Shown piece after piece: positions 46,192 through 57,424 of a stretch of DNA of 64,000 bases. Location of the stretch: positions 248,001 to 312,000 of the forward strand of contig BSBK01007848.1 of assembly GCA_027943335.1 (NCBI GenBank), written 5' to 3'. The stretch's first letter is position 1; each line of letters starts with the position of its first letter. A program made the position numbers and the translations under genes. The notes beneath the pieces were generated by a model, which was given only the letters and a program-made list of their open reading frames with translations, did no database searches and had not been told where the DNA came from. Source of the DNA: Chamaecyparis obtusa (Eukaryota > Streptophyta > Pinopsida > Cupressales > Cupressaceae).

Positions 46192-47807
46192 TAGTAATCT
46201 ACTCTGAAAATAAGTATTATGATTGAACCACCTTTTGATGAACAAAGGAATAGTTTTCTGCAAAATCAACAACTGATAGAATAGTTCCAAGTGGGAAATT
46301 ATCTCTTAGTGTTTGGAATTGTTGTGCTTTCCACTTTGCAAAAAAAATATGATGATTGTAGGATTGAATCAATTTTTTAAATTTGTCCATAAATGCTCCA
46401 ACAATTAGTTCCTCTTCAACATATTCTAATCTTTTGGATTCTTTCCCAAATTTTGTTTCATTCTTTACATATTTGTAACTCTTGTAATTTACTATCTTTG
46501 CTACATCAATGTTTTCATTTTTCAAAGGAAAAAGAGCCAAATGAACACATGTTTCACATATTCCTTTTATACAATTTAGTAGACCAACTGCATCATCTCT
46601 TTTGTCACATAAAATAGATGAGATCAACTCACTTTTTCTAAAAGGAGGATCATATTCAAAACCATAAGTGTCTTCTACAAACTTTCAAAAAACCTGATAG
46701 TGGAGATCAAATTCAATATGATAACGATAACAAGAAGTTTCAAACACTTTGTTTCTCATGACATAATATGGTTTCTATCTTTCAAATAATGTTTTCCCAA
46801 TCTTTATATTAGGATTTGAACTACAAAATGACACATACATTTCATGTTGCATTGTGCCCAACCAATGTTTTGTATGATGTCTATATTGATTAGCTACAAT
46901 TCCATGTCTGATAACATCTCTACTATTTGATGAAGGACGTGTATTATCATTTCAAAATAATGTGACCAAATTATTGTTTCCCTCATCAATCCTATCAAAA
47001 TGAGGAACTCTACACATGATTACCTAATTTCCTTATAAGGTTCTATCATCCAAAAGCATTATCCTCTTAACATATCATGATATTGTTTTCCTACTAAAAC
47101 TAATCCGAGATGAAACTGAAGATGTTTTTTTGTTTTAGGGCATAGTGTTACCTACAATGGATGTCAACATAACTCTTCTTGTAATGGTCTTATATTTATT
47201 TCAAGATCACTTCCCTACTTGGCTCAAACCTTTCCTAAGATTTTCAATCATATCAGTTTTCATGTCAACAAATTTTCTCTCCTTTAATGTTGTGTCTACT
47301 ATACCCAATAATTTTAATGTCTCTTCTAAATTTTTGTTTATAAGTACAACTAAAAGCAATTGGGCTTGTTCAAGTGTTTCAAAATTATCAAATTTAGCCA
47401 ATATTTAGATCTTGTTGTCTTATTCATTGATCTCTTCTTAGAAAGACTTAAAGGTTGAACATTAGCAAATGATGTCAATTTCTCAACATCCATTGTAAGT
47501 AAATGATCTAAGTTTCTATAATTAATATTTCTCTTTACAGTTTGAGCTAGATCTATAAGTTCATCCATACTTCAGCTTCTCCTTCACCTTGATCGTGTTC
47601 ATTGCGAGCTACATGCACAAAAATGAATCAAATTAGAGAAAAATAGAGCATAGGTCCATAAAATTCAAGCACATAAAATTAGATTTCTAGGTCCATACCT
47701 TCTTTGGTTTTATAATAATATGTCAATGTAGCTTCACGATTTATTTTTTCGGTTCTAGGTGACCTTTTTATTGCATATTTACTTTGTTTTTCCTTCTTGC
47801 TCACCAT

Positions 47808-49020
47808 TTCTTCTCTCCAAAAAAATGTCTTCTAAAAATGTGGCAATAGTAATTCTCCTCTTCAAAAAATGTCTTAGAAAAAATCACCTTAATAGTAATT
47901 TTTGTCTCCAAAAAATCGCCTTTGATAAAAACACCATTAGAAATTCTCCTCCAAAAAATGCCTTTCAAAAAATCAGAGCAATGGTAAATAATGTGAATTT
48001 AAGTTGATTGCGATTGTGTGAAAAATGAAAAAAAAACATTTTCTTTTATACCATACCAAAAAAGAATACCATAAATAGGTGGCCTACTTCATGTGAACTA
48101 AGTCGAGTAAAAGTTTGACAAGACTATTCCTGTCGGACTTTTCCCAAGGGGTCTTTGTGCGAAAAGCCCTTCACACGAAGCCCCTAGGATGGCTTTTCCT
48201 GAAAGGGGTCTTTGCATGAAGACCCCAAACTTGAAATTTTTTCAAGAAAAAAAAAATGACTTTCAAGACCTCAAACAAAGACCAAACAAGATGATATTCT
48301 AAAACAAAAAATTCCATATGATGCTACTTTGAGGAAGCTTTCTAACTACTATAATATTAATACATATTGATTACATTGTCACTTTCAAAATTAACTTTAA
48401 TTAAACATAGGTTGTTTGGCCATTCAACAACCTATCTCTTCGACGCTTCAGGTTAAATAGTAACTTACAAAAAAAATTATGAAAAATGTGTAGAAAAAAG
48501 AGTACTTGTGTTACCTTTCTATCAAAAAAAGAAAAATGGATTTCGATATATACAGATAAAGTTAGAGTGATCCAAAAGAAGCTATGTCTAAATTATAGTT
48601 ACTCTCACTTTAGAACTTAATAAAGTATGAAATATTGAACTAAAATGAATGAAACCAATTCCATCCATTAGATATTGAAGTTAAAAATATAACCTTGAAA
48701 GAATTACATCGTTGTCATTTTTGAAAAAAAAAAATGCTAATCCAAGTGACAGTCACTCCTTAAAAATGTTCATTTTTCACATAGACCACTTTTCGAAGGA
48801 GAAAGAAAAATGGATGAAAATCAATTTTAATTTTTAAAAAAATATATATTTAGAAACTAGAAAGAAATTTCTAAAAGACTCTAGTTCACATGATCTTCAA
48901 ATTCCTAATAGTTTTGCGACAATAGATGTTTGAAAGTGAAGTTTTTTTCCAAAATGTGATCTCAGTGTCAAAGTTGGCCAAAAAGTGGGACACACTATTG
49001 TCGGACCACCCTTTAAACAC
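47808..49020. other. internal region right of gene B, non-coding
   Basis: Upstream side of gene B. It holds repeated words such as TCTCCAAAAAATG(C/T)C (47810-47970), a block of GGTCTTTG(T/C)(G/A)(C/T)GAA-type words at 48140-48235 matching those near 36700, and AT-rich sequence. An 82-codon plus-strand frame at 47759-48007 is a shadow of exon 1 and the repeats. Confidence 0.6.
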
Positions 49021-49193
49021 AAAAGGTCTTATAGGAAGTAAAACTAAAAAATTAAATGTGACTATCATTTAGATTATAATTTAATAATTTGGTCCGGCTA
49101 TTTAATGTAGCAACTCATTGTGTGTTATATCCTTAATGTTATATCTAGTTGAATAATTGACATTGAAATTTATGAAAACTAAGCATATTTATT
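49021..49193 (+). repeat. right copy of the direct subterminal segment
   Basis: Direct-orientation counterpart of 36347-36518, with scattered substitutions. Confidence 0.88.
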
Positions 49194-49265
49194 TAGGATT
49201 TTTTTAGAGATTGGTGTGATGTTACTATTAGCTATTGTGATATTGTGAAATCATATGGTGTCTGA

Positions 49266-49398
49266 AACTTCAATTAAGTAGTGGTTTATTTTTTTACATC
49301 AATAATATTTTGTGATAATTTTGTGTCTTTAAGAATACAAATGATATATTTGTAATTGTTAAATTATCCTCTAAATTCTTTAAAACATTATTATTTTA
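49266..49398 (-). repeat. right terminal inverted repeat, inner part
   Basis: The reverse complement matches 36105-36210 and the TTTTAAAG block before it. The outer part resumes after the LINE, at 53493-53619. Confidence 0.8.
49382..49398 (+). repeat. target-site duplication (LINE 49399-53492), left copy
   Basis: AAAACATTATTATTTTA, repeated exactly at 53493-53509. Confidence 0.93.
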
Positions 49399-49404
49399 TC
49401 AACA

Positions 49405-51386
49405 CGCCTATGGATAGACAGGATATAATAGCAAGAATCATGGGTTGCAGAATTGATACTTTACCAACTACCTATCTGGGCCTTCCTTAGGTCTCAAACC
49501 TCTTGATTCTTTTTGGGCTGGCATTGTGGACAAATTCAATAGGAAGCTTGCTAGTTGGAAAGGTGTGTTGCTTAGTCAAGTGGGAAAACTCCAACTTTTG
49601 AAGACCTCTCTGCAGAGTCTCCCCATTTATGCTCTTAGCCTTTTTAAGATCCCTGGAAAATATGCAGACATTATTGAAATAATTTAGAGAAATTTTTCAT
49701 GGTCTGGAGTTGAAGAAAGAAAGAGACTGGCTCTGGTTGCGTGGGACAAGGTTTGCATTCCTAAGAAGTGGGGGGGGGGGGGGGGGGCTAGGTATTCACT
49801 CCCTAAGAGTGACCAATCAGGAGCTCCTGGCTAAACAAATCTGGAGGATTTTTGGGGAAAAGAAGGAATGGAATGAGATTATCCACAATAAATATCTGTA
49901 CTCCTTTCCCCACATCTCTAATTTTATGAAAATAGAATTGAAAGTGCAGGGCTCCTCCATTTGGAATTGCATCAAGAAAGCTAAGGAGATGGACTTTAAA
50001 GGGGCTAAATGATATTTAGGAAATGGCCGAAGAATTAAGTTCTGGGATGACTGATGGCTCAAAGAATTTCCTCTTAGCTCTGTTACTATTTTTCAGCCTT
50101 TTATTAATTCTTATATTTAGAGATTTGGTTCAAGGGTTAAGGACTACTGGAGGAATAGATCATGGATTGATCTTTCTTTAGTTGATGAGGCCCTTAAGCC
50201 TTTGTTGTTGGATTTGAAGATTTGGAAGGTTAATTTGACCAAAGATGATGAGCTGATTTGGGGAATTCTTCCTTTAGGTGTCTTCACTATGGCCTCAGCC
50301 GCTGAGCTTTTATTGAAGTAGCCGGATCCTCTTCCCTTTTAGGCCCAAGTTTGGGATAAAAGATTAATTCCTAAAATTAACATTTTCTTTTGGTTGGTTT
50401 TGTAGAATAAGATCCTTACCATTGACAACCTCCAAAAATATGGTATGATTTTGAGTAATAGATGCTTTCTTTGTAAGAAGGCAGAAGAATCGGTCTTCCA
50501 TCTGGCCATTGACTGTAGCTATTCTTTAGAATTTTGGTGTCTTACCTTACAATGCTGGCAGATTAATTAGTTTTTTCCTAACAACATGGAGAATTTTAGC
50601 ACCCAATGGAGAAAAGCAAAGGTCCCCATGGATAAGTAGTTGTGGAATCTTATTTCTCCTCATGTTATATGGAGATTGTGGAGAGAATGAATGATAGAGT
50701 TTTCAGAAATACTGAGCTCCCGCCGATGGTGATTGTTGACAAGATTAAGAGAAGTCTCAGGGAGAACTACAACTCATCAACTAGTTTGAAGTTGGACTTC
50801 ACTGCTGGTGATTACAATGTTGGGTCCAAAAATAAAACTCTTACCCAATGGGAGAATGCTATTTGGCTTTCCTCCCCTCCAGGATGGATCAAAATCAATT
50901 TCGACGATGCTACAAAGGGTAACCCGGGTTCGACAGGTTGTGGTGGGCTCATAAGAGATGACATGGTGAATTGTCTTTCTGCTATGGTGCTTCCCATTGG
51001 GGTGCAAATTAATCATGTTGGGGAGGCCATAGCTCTTCTCCAAAACCTTAAAATAATTAAAAAGATATGGCTCTGAATGTGTGGATTGAAGGCGATTCAA
51101 TGAATATCTTAAATTGCATAAATAATGTTAGTAAACCATCATGGTCTATTAAGGTGATTATTGAGGAGGCCCGGATGATTATTAATTCCTTTAAGAAAGT
51201 CATCATTTCCCATGCTTACCGGGAAGTAAATGGTACTGCTGATGAGCTGGACAACTTTGCGGTTAGGGAAAAGGACATTGTGATCTAGCACGAAGGTAGC
51301 AATCTCACCGTTGATATGAAAGCCAAGTTGGCTTTTGACAGGATTCATAGCAAAAGGGTGGATTGGGAGTATCTTAAGAAATTATG
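49405..51386 (+). pseudogene. LINE ORF2 C-terminal remnant: RT end, zinc-binding region, RNase H
   Basis: Pieces include LPTTYLGLP, QELLAKQIWRIFG, CFLCKKAEESVFHLAIDC (about 50465-50517), then RNase H motifs WIKINFDDATKGNPGSTGCG (about 50885-50945), GEAIALLQNLK, WIEGDSMNILNCI (about 51080-51120) and SHAYREVNGTADELDNF (about 51205-51260). The last reading ends RIHSKRVDWEYLKKL with a stop at about 51386. Many stops (mostly TAG) and frame changes. A run of 18-20 G at about 49769-49788 falls inside the frame. Confidence 0.9.
49769..49789 (+). repeat. poly-G run
   Basis: About 18-20 consecutive G residues inside the LINE, where the related LINE at 44350 reads an ordinary GGTGGCCTTGG segment. It is either a true homopolymer expansion or an assembly artefact. 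Confidence 0.85.
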
Positions 51387-51578
51387 ATGATAAGACACTT
51401 TTTTGCTAAACAGGTTAATATGATTACGGAAAGCATTTCCTTTCTCGAGATTACTGAATGTAGACACGAATTTATTTGCATGTATTTTAAAGTTTCCCTT
51501 TTCATCTACATTTGGTTGTTCTCTGCTACTGCTATTGTTATTCCTCTCTTCGATATCATGGGTGGTAGGTTTAATTGA

Positions 51579-53278
51579 ATGGAACTGAAGGACTGTATGA
51601 AATGGAAAAACATGTCGAAGGTCTAGGAAAAATTCAGAAAGGGTGGCCTTACTACGTATATGGAGCATTTGCATGGGTTTAAAGACGGAGAAACGAAGGT
51701 GTTTGTTGAGTCTTGGAAAGATGGGGCTGTGACCATTGCTGGTCTTACTGTGAACATTATTGAAGAACTAATTGATGAGGTGTCCAGGCTAAGCCTCAAG
51801 GGAATTAAATTTTATAGAGATAAGAGAGTTTCACAAAAGCCCATCCAATGATTCCCCAAAAGAAAATTTGAGGCGCAGAATTTGGTGAAAGATTCTAGCG
51901 GCTGCTATGACGTTGATACCTTCAAGGAAATCTAGGCGATGGTCATGATGGCGATCATGGAATACATTACCTTGGATGGTAGGTATAAACATTCCCACTC
52001 ATACCATTTTGTGTTTCTTTGTCACTTCTATCGCAAGATCAGGGTGTCCTTTACTTTTTTCTCCTTCACTCCATCCGCCTTAGCATTACTGATCATATGA
52101 GGAAGGAGAAGAAACCCATTCTACATGAGGGGCTTATTCTCCTCATTGCTGAATATATCAAGTAGAAGGCAATTTCTAGCCCTATCATTTCCTCGCCCAA
52201 AGCCTCTGGCTCGACTAAGAAACATATGAGAGAGATGGTTGGAAAAGAGGATATTTCTTCTGGTAAAAAATTAAAATATGATAAGGATGTTGGTATGGAC
52301 ATGGAGTCTACTGTTGATAGTGCAAAGGGTTATGCTGACACGGCTAATTCAACCGAGGATGATAGTGAATCTTTTCTGTCGGTGTCGAATACAGTTTGTG
52401 GGGATAATGAGAATAAGGAGGAGGAGGCTGCTGGAACTATGGAGGTGGGGAACATCCCTGTGTTCAAGGATAACAATGAGGACGACAAGAAAGAGGATGA
52501 TGTGGGTAGCCAGTCAATCCCCATTTTGGTGGAGTACGATAGTTCAGAGGATCATGATGTGCCCATCTCCCCCAAACTGGAAGTTTTCAAGGAGGTCCAT
52601 TCGAATATGCAAAAGGATTCCCCTATTGCGGACAAGGACTCCCCTATTGTGGAGAAAGATAATGTCCCTTCTACCTCTTGGAACATTCCCTTTGTCAAAA
52701 CTGTTGATATGCTAGAACGGAATGTGCAATTCCTCAAAGAAGATATGGATGACAAAATTGACCCTCCTTTTGGGGTTCTCAAGACTGCGAAGGTGACATC
52801 TATGTACTCATTTCATTTGTTGAAATGGGTTTTTCAGGACATAAAAAATATGAATTTAAAATGGTGTTCTATCTTTGCTAAGGTTGACTCCCAGTAGGAG
52901 ATTTTGGAGACTGGTTCGAAGACTTTGGATGGCAACAAGGACAATGACATGGATAAGAAGGTGCAGGATATGAAAGTTAGAGTTGATAATCTGGAGAATG
53001 CCATGAAGAAGCATATGTAGGATAATAACATGTTCATGGGCTTGGCCATGGAATGTTTTATGTCTATCAAAGTGGAGTTGGATGCTGGCTCCCACAACAA
53101 GAAACTTGAGGAGGACAATGAGGATGTGGGTGATGAGGGCCCTGGTAAACACACTCGGTTGGCCAAAAGAAAAAAGATCCAAGATAGGATCCTTGAACTT
53201 TCAGACTTCAATGCTGCCATAAAGAAGATCTCGAAGGCGAAGAAAGAAGCGAACAAAACTTGTAAGGAGTTTGCTTAG
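51579..53278 (+). pseudogene. LINE ORF3: additional ORF between RNase H and the 3' end
   Basis: Starts at the ATG at 51579 (MELKDCMKWKNM). The first part (51660-52190) reads HLHGFKDGETKVFVESWKDG, TIAGLTVNIIEELIDEVSRL and DTFKEI...YITLDGRYKH, then ILHEGLILLIAEYIK. This reminds me of a plant protein family found with transposons that I cannot name with certainty. After a frameshift near 52090, the second part (52226-53278) stays in one frame apart from TAG codons at 52895 and 53018. It is very acidic (Asp/Glu/Ser-rich), then a helical, charged segment near VQDMKVRVDNLENAMKKHM suggests a coiled coil, and it ends Lys-rich. The typical plant LINE stops after ORF2, so this is unusual. Confidence 0.65.
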
Positions 53279-53492
53279 TTTTTCTTGGGTCCTGGTGCTG
53301 TCCTTTTCTTGGTTTCCTTGGTTACTGGTTTTTTTTCTGGTGTCCATTTTTTTGTCTTTTTTTGCTGGTTTTAGTTCTGGTGGACTGGTTCCCAATCCTG
53401 CTTCTTTTCAGCATGTTTAACGATGTAATCTTTTGATCTCAACTTGTACAGGGTTTCGGGTCGCCTTTAAAACCTATTTTTTCCTACAATCA

Positions 53493-53619
53493 AAAACATT
53501 ATTATTTTAAAATTTAAACAATATGAATAATTTTATAGAACTAGTTGAGTTATTTGAAATATTTTTTAACTTAATAAAACATTCTTAAATTTTTGTTGTG
53601 AGAGGTATATAAACATACC
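53493..53619 (-). repeat. right terminal inverted repeat, outer part (begins with the LINE target-site duplication)
   Basis: The first 17 bases are the second copy of the LINE target duplication. The rest, read on the minus strand from GGTATGTTTATA, matches the left tip at 35915. Confidence 0.8.
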
Positions 53620-56600
53620 ATCTCTCCCTATTTTGGTAAACATGATCAATTTTATCATGTATTGGCATCTACTATCAAGCATTCTAGTTCGAGTAATCAA
53701 GGAAATAATCCAATTGTTCAAGATCTATATTTCTTCGTAAGCATTCAAGCTATTCTCTATGGATCAAGCTTCTTTCCCTCTTTTAAGGCCAACTAAAGGA
53801 GTTTTCTATCAAGGAAGGAGATACACACACATATACATCTTCTTTATTCCTCGAAATCAAGGATTCTGGAAAACTAAAACATCAATTACATAATGTTTTA
53901 TCTTTCATGATTTTCTTTTTGGGTTTTTTTGTTAAGTCAAAGATATGGCATCTACATAGTTGATCACATTCAAAGAAACATTTTTTATTGTACATAGGTA
54001 TGACACATTCTATGTTTTAGACCTAGCTTCTACTATATAATAATACACTTTCATTTCATTCAAAAGTTGATTCTAGATAGGAGTTTAACTGAGGAAAGAT
54101 CCTTTATCCAATACCATTCCTTATTTTTCTATGTGCAAGAACATGTAACACGATTGTCAAGAATGAATTTGGCAAGTACAAGTTCTGTTGAGAAGTATAC
54201 AACTAAAACTAGGAAAAAAAATAGGAACAAAATGCTAGAGGATTTTTGTTCCTTATAGAACATAATTAAATTTGGTGTATAGGTAAATATAGTTTAAGGC
54301 TTTCTATTTCTAGTAATTGTAGGTTCTTGTCTACTTTTGTTGGTTTGTATTTTCTTGAAACTGCTTAGTTCATCTTATTATAGTCAGTTATCTTATATCA
54401 CTAGATTAATTTCCCAAATCCATTTTATTCTTAATCATAACATGGAAGGATAATTGCACTCACTTAGTTCTTAAGTCCCAATTGAGCCTATTGGGTCATC
54501 TTCCTTCTAAATGTGCATTAGGAAAATTGAGGGGGTATCATCTTATCCTTCTTCTCTTTTCTTATTCTACAAGTACAAAATTGGTGACTATAATGGATAA
54601 ATGTTCTTGAATATTTTAATGCTAAACATTTGAATGGAACCCAAAAACTTAGGTTAACCACTCCAACTAAACTTAATGACAAGAAATAAACTTAAAATGA
54701 ATGAAACTACTAGTTCTAGACTAAGATGATCATACTTGATCGTGTGTGTGCAAGTGAAGTCATTTTGTCTAGGACAAGTTGGTATGCCTTACTTTAGTTA
54801 TGATAAGGTATGTAGATTACCACTACTTGAAAAGTGACCTAAACATTGCCTTAGTTCCAATCAGGTATCTATAGAACCAATGAGGTTATTTCTTGTAATG
54901 CAGTTGAATATTGATATATTATTAGCTAGGCATCCAAAGCCAGGGTAGGATTGCTCACATCTTCCATTATTTAGATTTGAAATATTTCTTTTAGCATTTC
55001 CTTTACTAGAATAAATATATTTCTCTTTTGGTGATTCATTTAAACTTATATCAATGAATCTTATTAAGGGTGTGAGGGTTACAATTTCATTAAAGCAAGG
55101 TTTAATATTATTCACTTGACATAACATCCCTTCAAAAAATAAAATACCAGGGCAAAAAATATTTATGTTGTCAGTAGTAACATTGTAAAACAAGTACATC
55201 TCAAAATCAAATGAGCTGATGAAGCAATTTAGTTAACAATTTAGTTTTAAATCCAATTCTTTAGCGTGAAAGTTAATTAAGTGAGGTAATTTAATTAAAC
55301 AATTTTGTGTGATCTTCTTTGGTGTTGTGGATGCTTGAAGGATATATTAGATCCTATTGCTTTATGGTCTTTCACATTTGTTAGTATACTAGTAAGATTG
55401 TTATCTTCATGGGAATTAGAGATGTTGACACCTTGAAGGACTCAATGAGTCCTTGGATGAGGTATAGTTTTACGCCTTCATTTGACATGTGATTTTGGTT
55501 TCTATTATTTCATGATCTACTCTTGATGGTCTTAATTTAGAGTCTTGGCATGTTATAGTTATTTGATAGGTTTATATGGAGCATGTGATCTCAAAGAAAG
55601 ATAGGGTTTGATCATTTTTTCATATTTATGTTCTTAATTTATTTGATTGAAGCATTGACATTGATATTGGTTTCATTCTCTTGGTATTGAGAACATGATC
55701 ATTTTCTTGATACTTTATGATGGTGCTATGTTGCATTTGGGGTTTTGCATGGTTTAATTAGTTACAAGTGCTCATGGATAAATGGATACTCACATGTGGG
55801 TATTATTATATGGTGATTATAGATACATGTTGAGATGGTTGGTGGTTTTAGTAGGAGGACCAAGGAGCATTCACCTAGTATAAAATAGAGAGAAGATTAT
55901 TCTTAGATAAGTCTTTTTGAATTGAATATCTTAATGATTTTTCTCATTCCCTACTCTTGGTCTGCTTGATAATTTATTATTTGAGAGACATTTCCCATTG
56001 TTATTTTCAATTATATTATGATTTATGCTTTTACTTCATAGATAGGAATCTTAATCATTGAAGATTGTTAGTTATGGAGAAATCAATTTGAGAGATGTTT
56101 GACATTAGTTATCTACTTGTGCATTTGAGTTGTTATTATGACACCATTCATTAATTATTGAGTATGGGAGATGGTTTATTGAGCCCATTCTATAAAGATT
56201 TAGAATGATAAGCATTTGATCTTCTTAGTTATGAGATGTGTACATCCATGTTTGCATTACATGATATATATGTTTGTTTGACCTAAGATGCTAAATGGGT
56301 TTCAATGTTGTTATGGCTTTTTATTTGGGGTATTTTTTAGGAGATCATAATTGGTATAATATTTCTTCTTTGAGGTGTTGGTAGAAGGATAGTTTATGAT
56401 ATACTTGTTTTATTTCTCCATTCCATGGATTCTTCCATGTGGTTCATGTTCATATAATTTGGGAGGATAGTGACATATTATCGGAGAGTATGCAAGTTCT
56501 AGTTGCATGTGTTGATCATTGTTATTGTTCTTGGTGTACTGGGTGGCTGCAAGAAGTTGAGTCCCACTTTTGGGAAAAAAGTGGAAGTGTTTTCCCTTTT

Positions 56601-56800
56601 TTTTAAATTTCCTGTCAATTGATGTCTAAATTTGAGACACTTAGAGATTGAATCTCAAAATAATTTAGTAATATAAAATGTAGCTCTCAGAGTCTAATTT
56701 TCAAATATGTAATTTATTTAAATACCCACATGGTATAAATTGCTTTTTAGTAGGAATGTTTAAAAACCATGTTTTCAAAATGCTTGTTTCACGACCATAC
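53620..56800. other. non-coding stretch
   Basis: About 3.2 kb without a supported gene. The longest frame (54861-55199, minus, 112 codons) has no recognised motif. Sequence is AT-rich with many TTGAT/GATG words. Confidence 0.5.
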
Positions 56801-56994
56801 CATAGCCGTGTACGGACACCATATTTTGACGTAAATAAATGAATTTTTGTAAATCCTTTTGGGGAAATGTACCTAAGACACCAAATGTTGATCAGCATAT
56901 TTTTCCTTATTTTTTTATTGAATATATTTTTTTTTATTAATTTTTAATTGACTATAAAATACATTTTCAAAACCTATGGTGTACGGACACCATA
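56801..56994. repeat. two GTGTACGGACACCATA boxes, one in a perfect hairpin
   Basis: GTGTACGGACACCATA occurs at about 56808 and again at 56979. The second sits in TATGGTGTACGGACACCATA (56975-56994), an 8-bp perfect stem with a 4-base loop. The flanks also share ATTTGA(C/T)G-type sequence, suggesting a duplicated block of about 170 bp. Confidence 0.75.
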
Positions 56995-57424
56995 ATTTGA
57001 TGAGAATTTCATATTTTTTCAAAATTCTTTTTTTATCTTCAAAAGAATTGTATCTAGATCTCATAATTTATTTTCCAAGAAACCTAAAAACAAAAAAGTT
57101 ATTAACATTTTAGTGAACCTCGCTATTTTACGTTTAGGTACCACTTTTAACTAATAAATAATGCAAAAATAGTAAAAATAATCACATCACTATGAAATTT
57201 ACATTTTTGAAATCGGGAGAGTGAGAACTCTAATGGGTTTTTTTTCGTAAAATGATACAATCGGGAAGGCCCTCAAAAAATTATGGCAAGGCAAAAATCT
57301 GGCATTCTAGTGCCTTAACCAAATTTTTGGAGGTCAAGGCATAGGCTTGCTTATACCAAGCCTAAACCAAACCGAATTTGAAATGAAATTCGAGCCAGAT
57401 GTGTGCTTCCCGCTCATGTCTTAA

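Larger units (their letters stand above)
41007..47807 (-). pseudogene. gene B of the large inverted-repeat element: DDE-like, five-exon putative transposase
   Basis: Exons on the minus strand: 47807-47699 (ATG start, Lys-rich MVSKKEKQSKYAIKRSP), 47608-42039 (split by the LINE at 42558-46180), 41921-41619, 41488-41378 and 41251-41007 (TAA). All four introns have GT-AG ends, and exons 3-5 stay in phase. The predicted protein is about 900 residues. The large exon contains TILSVVDFAENYSF, VWSYGCAAQIKSSKPFYAL and SFFEGGHGKGEHDGAGACVK, three spaced acidic blocks like an RNase H-type DDE core. I recall uncharacterised plant and animal proteins with SDGCAxQFK at the second block; here Asp is Tyr (TAT, 42346-42348). 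Frameshifts near 47570 and 47400 and several stops make it non-functional. The function is inference. Confidence 0.7.
49399..53492 (+). mobile_element. 5'-truncated LINE with an extra 3' ORF, inserted in the right inverted repeat
   Basis: A perfect 17-bp target duplication defines the ends. The element begins inside the RT domain (IIARIMGCRIDTLPTTYLGLP), continues through the zinc-binding region and RNase H, then has a separate ORF of about 1.7 kb. It ends TTTAAAACCTATTTTTTCCT and an A-rich tail, the same 3' signature as the LINE at 46150-46180. The two are members of one LINE group. Confidence 0.93.
35915..53619. mobile_element. large two-gene DNA transposon candidate with long terminal inverted repeats, interrupted by two LINEs
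   Basis: The left end (35915-36210) and the reverse complement of the right end (53619-53493 joined to 49398-49266) align over about 270-300 bp. Shared blocks include GGT(G/A)TGTTTA at the tips, a TTAAGAA(C/T)-type block, AGTTCTATA, TATGTTTTAAAG or AATGTTTTAAAG, TTTGTATTCTTAAAGA, AAAATATTATTGAT and AAACCACTACTTAATTGAA. After removing the two LINEs about 10 kb remain. Inside are subterminal repeats, gene A (plus) and gene B (minus), convergent. The 8 bp outside the tips (ATCTAGAG left, ATCTCTCC right) match at only 4 positions, so a target duplication is unproven. Superfamily unknown. Confidence 0.7.

Noticed and set aside
47759..48007. 82-codon plus-strand gene
   Set aside because: It overlaps exon 1 of gene B on the other strand and consists largely of repeated CCAAAAAATG words.
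35907..53627. 8-bp target duplication around the large inverted-repeat element
   Set aside because: ATCTAGAG and ATCTCTCC agree at only the first four positions, which may be chance; not claimed.
54861..55199. 112-codon minus-strand frame
   Set aside because: No motif, low-complexity codon use and no signals; length is not exceptional for AT-rich DNA.
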